Source of the DNA: Gonium pectorale
Lineage: Eukaryota > Chlorophyta > Chlorophyceae > Chlamydomonadales > Volvocaceae
Direction of reading: 5' to 3'
Length of the DNA: 12,092 nucleotides
Assembly (NCBI GenBank): GCA_001584585.1
Contig: LSYV01000053.1
Coordinates: 107,368-119,459, forward strand
Shown: piece by piece, positions 8,400 to 12,092 of the stretch
Position numbering within the stretch: position 1 is the first letter of the stretch
How the letters are laid out: each line of letters opens with the position of its first letter
Made by a program: the position numbers and the translations under genes
The notes under the pieces: model-generated
Told to the model about the DNA's origin: nothing
Databases searched by the model: none
Seen by the model: only the letters and a program-made list of their open reading frames with translations

Positions 8400-9720
8400 T
8401 GGAGACTTGGAGAGGCTCAAGGAAGGCTATGCTGGAACGCGTGCGCGGGGCGGCTTTAGTTGGGGAGAGAGAGTACAGCGGCTTACGAGAGGCCCTCCCC
8501 CGTGCGCTGCATCGCCGCTGCATGCCACAACCCCTGGCTACATACAAACACGCGTTACACAATTCCTTAACTACACTCCACGCACATCGGCCTCGGCCAA
8601 CTTCGCGAAGCCACGCCTCATACTCTCGTCGCCAGCCTGCAGGGACCTACCCGCAGCACCTCCAGCCTATAATCTGCACAAAAGTAATTCTGGCGCATGA
8701 ATTTGCCTTGCACCCTGAGGCCAAGCTTCTGGCGAAGGTGTTGCGCCGCGAGGGGTGCAGCCTGGCACTCAGTTTCCCGCGCAGGCAGCGCCCCATACTT
8801 GAGGGACGCGGGAGCTGAGGTGAAAAGGAGTCCCGCCGGGTTCATGGAAGGACCGATGTGGCAGGGAATGGTTACGGTGGGTTTCCGTCTACGACCCGCC
8901 GAAGCATTTCCCAGGGCCCCAGAGCTGTGTCCGTAGCACTCTGCTTGTTGTCAGCCTGTGCGGTTGGCATCTACGCGTCTTCGGTTACCGGCTTACTGCC
9001 TCCTGCCCTTTGCGCACGACGCTGTTGTGCGGATTCTGGCTCCTGGTGCTCTTGTGTGCAGCGTCGCCTTTCCTAACAGCAGCAGTATAGGCTACGCCTA
9101 GGACACCATCATGGCTGCATGGATTCTGCCTATACGGCGGCAGAGCCGGCCCGTGGCCAGGCCCGGGCTTTGTATGGCGCGTGAGTTATTACTCCGGCCC
9201 GCAGTGAGCATCGGCAGCGATTCCGACGGCTTTCCGTCAGCTCTCGTCCCATGCTGCCGCCCGGCCGAGTATGTAACGCTCGAGATGCACTCGGCCAGCC
9301 TGCGGGACGCGACACACCGGCGCACGGTCACACGACAGGCCGCAGTCCGGCACTGCCACATCTGGCTGGCCTGCCCCATTCCAAACGGCGCTGGCACTGG
9401 GCGGCGATGTGCGGCATGCGGGCCTCTTCACGTGGGCCTCGTCCTCGATTGGCAACCATGGCCATTGGGTACGGCTGTGCGGTGGAGGTTGGTCGCGCTC
9501 GTCCCATGCCGGCTCACCAGTATGGCAGGCGGCGTCGCCTTGTACAACAACTCCCCGCGGCGGCGCGCGGCCGCCAGGGAGACACGACAGCAACGGGCCT
9601 GGGAGTGAGGGCTGAGGGCCTTGGGGCGACGGCTCGAAGCCGAGTCATGGCAGTGTGCCGGCGGCCTCGATGGTCGATGTCATGTGGCCCATCTGCGGTG
9701 GCCTACCTGCCGTGTCAGCT
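8400..9720. other. Region upstream of SAP with no recognisable gene
   Basis: It presumably holds the upstream promoter elements of the SAP gene. The part from about 9100 is more GC-rich and has overlapping open frames on both strands (for example 9111-9608 plus, 9251-9868 plus, 9237-9593 minus). None carries a motif I recognise or a consistent wobble pattern, so I treat them as open by composition. Confidence 0.5.
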
Positions 9721-9727
9721 GCTGCTC

Positions 9728-9823
9728 CGTGCACGAGTGTATAGTGCCGCACCGGCCGGCAGGCCCCTGGCGGCGGTACTGCTGGAGCAGCGGGCCTGCC
9801 GGCAGGTACGGCACTGGTGCACG
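9728..9823. repeat. Imperfect inverted repeat with 25-nt spacer
   Basis: The left arm is 9728-9766 and the right arm 9792-9823. The inner 12 bp, GCCGGCAGGCCC (9755-9766) and GGGCCTGCCGGC (9792-9803), are perfect complements. Further out, AGTGCCGCACC pairs with GGTACGGCACT with one mismatch, and CGTGCAC pairs perfectly with GTGCACG. The left arm carries a few extra bases. A related direct word (GCACTGGT...ACGAGG...CAGGCCGGC) recurs at 9945-9975. This may be a foldback or a degenerate repeat family; no coding link is visible. Confidence 0.6.
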
Positions 9824-9868
9824 AGGGCAGGCCGGCGTCGAGGCTTGCAAATGGTGAGGCGGCACTGA

Positions 9869-10529
9869 CGGCTGTGGGCTTGCCGTTGACGTTGCTCGAT
9901 GTGGGCCACGTCGAGGTTGCGGGCCATCCGAGCCGGCCCGCATTGCACTGGTCTACGAGGAGCGGCTCAGGCCGGCAAGGGGCACGGGAGGGACCCGCTA
10001 GTAGGGGCATCGCAGCCGCGCTAGAGTTGACCGGGTGGGTCGGGGCCTGCGGTGCGGTGTCATCCGGTCTGCCGCCAAGTCATGAGAAACTAGGGCTAAC
10101 TCGGCCCAAGTGCGCCCCATGCGCCCAACCGGAGCGCTGACCCGCTAACCTTGTCCACACGCCCGGACCCAAATGGCGCTCTGCATTTACCTGAACCGTA
10201 CACAGCCTGGCTATTTTCCTTGGGACATTTTGTTCGGCCGGACAAAGAAGCTTGAAACTTGACAAGATTTTGCGTCCGGGGAAGCACTCCGGGTGGGAAT
10301 TACTGTCTGCTCCATAGACGGAGCCGCTTTCAGGGGCTGGGATTTCCGTTCACCCCTTCTTCAAGTACCCCTTCTTCCGGACCCCATGTTTCGTTTGGGC
10401 CCGCCCCAGAAAGGGGGGTGCTTGTCGGGAAAGAAACGTCTAAGATAGCCAGCCAGACCGTATAGATAGCATACCGCAGGGGCGCTCAGCGTTCGCACAC
10501 TGCTACGGTAGCTGCCTACACCCCGACAG
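9869..10529. other. Non-coding stretch with small repeats
   Basis: No gene is recognised. There is a near-palindrome TTTGTTCGGCCGGACAAA (about 10228-10245, one mismatched pair). An 11-bp direct repeat ACCCCTTCTTC lies at 10352-10362 and 10367-10377, with a 15-bp period. The rest is ordinary mixed sequence leading up to the left end of the inverted-repeat element. Confidence 0.5.
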
Positions 10530-10539
10530 CCAATCTCCC

Positions 10540-10565
10540 TTTTTTTCTGTGGAAAGGTTACAGGC
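10540..10565 (+). repeat. Left terminal inverted repeat
   Basis: This is a T7 run, then CTGTGGAAAGGTTACAGGC. It pairs with 11096-11121. The right copy differs by one base in the A/T run and one base in the TACAGG region. Confidence 0.8.
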
Positions 10566-11095
10566 ATTCAGGTTACAGGTTACACGTCCGTCAAAGCCGG
10601 GGCGGCCATGGACGATTCGGGAACTTTCGAGTGCATGCCGGCGGCGGCTCGTTCGCTGCACTTGCATACACCCACATCGCAGGGTGCCCGCTGGGTTTGG
10701 TGGTTGGGTTTCGATTTCGGTGGTGGGTTTTTGGTGGCGGCTGTTGCGGAGCGTTGCGTTTCTGGGTGGTTTGACGTACGGTGCCCTTGCTGGGGCAGGT
10801 GCCGTTTGCCGCTCTGTTACGGCAGGCCGTAGGGGGGTTAGGGGTTCGGGTTGCGGGCTTTTGCAAGAGGAGGGGGTTGGTGTGCTGCCTGCGCTCCACG
10901 GGTACTTTCGGTCTGTGTCTCTCTTGTCCTGGTGGTCAGCTTCTACTTTCCTTTCTGCCTTCCTGTTCTGTGGCCTCTAGGTGCAGGTGCCGTCGGTGTT
11001 TGGTCTTGGCTGCCGTGGTGCGCTGTAGTTATGGCAGGGTTTCGGTGGGAGGGCTGCATGTCCCTCCCGTTGTCTGCGCCCTTTCTCGCCTCTCC

Positions 11096-11121
11096 GCCTG
11101 TAGCCTTTCCACAGAAACAAA
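11096..11121 (-). repeat. Right terminal inverted repeat
   Basis: GCCTGTAGCCTTTCCACAG followed by AAACAAA is the reverse complement of the left repeat with two mismatches. Confidence 0.8.
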
Positions 11122-11129
11122 AACCCAAT

Positions 11130-11750
11130 TCTGGGCCGCGAGCTGACATGCAGGGACATCACCCCTTCGACTCCCTCTGGAGCTGTGTCCTACAAAACAC
11201 CATGACTTTTGCGCTTACGCTCGGTCGTATGCGTCGTTCAGTTCATTTCAATTTCAACACTCCCACATGCCGTACATCACCATACCCGCGCGCCGTACCT
11301 GCACAAAGTCAGTTTGCACATGAGGAGACCATGTGAAGCAGTGAGCTATATCTGCTGTAGGTTCAAACTCTTCGGATGCCAGAGCGCTACTGATACGCCT
11401 GTCAGCTAGATGCCCACGCCCCGGGGGAGGCGCAGCTCCCTCAGGGCGCAACCCACTGCGTGGGCACACAGGGCGCCGTACATGTCAGACACAGGATCCG
11501 AGGGCAAGAGGAGTCCCGCTGTGTTCGCTGATGGACCGCTGTGACCCATGCCTCTCCCCGGCAAAAGGCACCCCAGTGCAATGGGTTTCGGTCTGCGACA
11601 CTTCGAGCGGCCGCCCAGGCCGCCCAGGCCGACAGGCCGACCAGGCTGGCGCGGTAACCATTTTGCTCCCAGTCGCGCCATTAGAGCTGGATCGCATTGT
11701 ACGGCCGGTCCAAAGTCCCCGTCAGGAAGAGGGGACAATAAGGTGTCCTC
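11130..11750. other. Stretch right of the element without a recognised gene
   Basis: A minus-strand frame (11927-11406) is open for 173 codons but lacks motifs and a consistent third-position bias. A 9-bp tandem array (11611-11645) lies within it. No RNA gene is visible. Confidence 0.5.
11611..11645. repeat. Four-copy 9-bp tandem array
   Basis: CCGCCCAGG, CCGCCCAGG, CCGACAGG and CCGACCAGG follow each other directly. The first two units are identical, the third is one base short and the fourth has one substitution. It is a small GC-rich minisatellite. Confidence 0.75.
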
Positions 11751-11925
11751 CGACTTATATGCGATACATTTTCCTCGCTCCCTCGAAGTGAGCCTGATGC
11801 TCGAGCGTCCAGCGCCTCCGTTCGGCTCCAGACTCGCCCAGCGGTACTGTTCGTCGACAACTTCGCGCGCGCTCCGTCGCGGCCCTCGCGCAGGGAGCGT
11901 CATTGTGCAGTCTCTCTCCAGCGAC

Positions 11926-11979
11926 ATGGCCTATCCCGCTGTGGCAGTTGACGCGGGCCGCGTCGTCGTCATGTTCACG
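11926..11979 (+). CDS. Candidate first exon of a gene leaving the window
   Basis: ATG at 11926 in the context GCGACATGGCC begins MAYPAVAVDAGRVVVMFT, after a GC-rich, promoter-like stretch. A TATA-like TTATATGC lies about 170 bases upstream (near 11754). A possible GT donor (GTGCGC) follows at 11980, where the sequence turns C-rich. Alternatively the frame stays open to the window end (12092). No family is recognised from 18 residues. The minus-strand frame that begins at 11927 shares the same CATG and could be the real one, or neither may be coding. Confidence 0.3.
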
Positions 11980-12092
11980 GTGCGCCAGCGCACCTTGGCT
12001 TGCTCCCCGCCCGCTCTACGCCAAATTCAGCCCCCCCCGTCTAACGCGCGGCTGCGACCGCCCCTTCACTCCCCTCCCCCGCCTGCCGCCCC

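Larger units (their letters stand above)
10535..11124. mobile_element. MITE-like element with terminal inverted repeats (about 590 bp)
   Basis: The reverse complement of 10540-10565 matches 11096-11121 at 24 of 26 positions, including the uninterrupted core CCTTTCCACAGAAA. Outside the repeats, CCAAT occurs at 10530-10534 and at 11125-11129. It could be a 5-bp target-site duplication, but it is short and the exact outer ends are uncertain. The interior has an open frame (10549-10980 plus), but its protein is compositionally odd with no transposase motif. The element is therefore probably non-autonomous. GGTTACA is repeated three times at and just inside the left inverted repeat (10556-10584). 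Superfamily is not assigned. Confidence 0.65.

Noticed and set aside
9251..9868. Plus-strand frame of 205 codons, considered as a transposon remnant
   Set aside because: There is no reverse transcriptase, integrase or transposase motif in any frame of the block. It is kept only as a repeat-bearing GC-rich region.
10549..10980. Open frame of 143 codons inside the inverted-repeat element
   Set aside because: It starts within the left inverted repeat, and its sequence simply reflects the G/T-rich composition. No transposase signature is present.
11361..11371. GGTTCAAACTC, resembling a tRNA T-arm or B box
   Set aside because: The flanking bases do not form the five-base-pair T stem, and no matching D-arm, anticodon arm or acceptor stem is found upstream.
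11406..11927. Minus-strand frame of 173 codons
   Set aside because: It contains the GC-rich tandem array, has no recognisable domain, and its third positions are not consistently G/C.

Overview
The window looks like nuclear DNA from a green alga of the chlorophycean type (Chlamydomonas/Volvox grade). It is moderately GC-rich with low gene density. Its two well-supported genes have short GT-AG introns (about 110 to 290 nt) and GC-rich third codon positions. For both, the nearest downstream polyadenylation-like signal is TGTAA, the characteristic chlorophycean signal, a few hundred bases past the stop. The lineage call is an inference from these features and from one recognisable plant/algal-type protein; no database search was possible.

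Layout. Bases 2-250 read as the last coding stretch of a + strand gene entering from the left, an acidic Gly/Glu/Ala-rich C-terminus, with a candidate 3' UTR to a TGTAA at 947. Bases 952-3180 hold no convincing gene. A three-exon + strand gene occupies 3261-5303 and encodes a 513-residue low-complexity, probably nuclear protein. It has a pentad-repeat tract, a basic/acidic/basic core and Q/G/N-rich tails; its 3' UTR likely ends near 5740. Bases 5746-7200 are intergenic. Convergent to it, on the minus strand, is a two-exon gene (8311 to 7734) for a 155-residue A20/AN1 zinc-finger stress-associated protein (SAP). This gene has a TATA box at 8391-8398 and a TGTAA at 7226-7222.

The right third (8400-12092) has no clear complete gene. 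It contains an inverted-repeat cluster near 9728-9823 and a roughly 590-bp element bounded by 26-bp inverted repeats (24/26 matching) at 10540-10565 and 11096-11121. I interpret that element as a non-autonomous DNA transposon (MITE-like). Most of its interior is strikingly depleted in A on the + strand. A candidate first exon of a further + strand gene starts at 11926 and runs toward the window edge.

The genes do not form an obvious pathway. The SAP protein is the only one with a confident functional assignment. The 513-residue protein is the most unusual coding feature, and the inverted-repeat element is the most unusual non-coding one.
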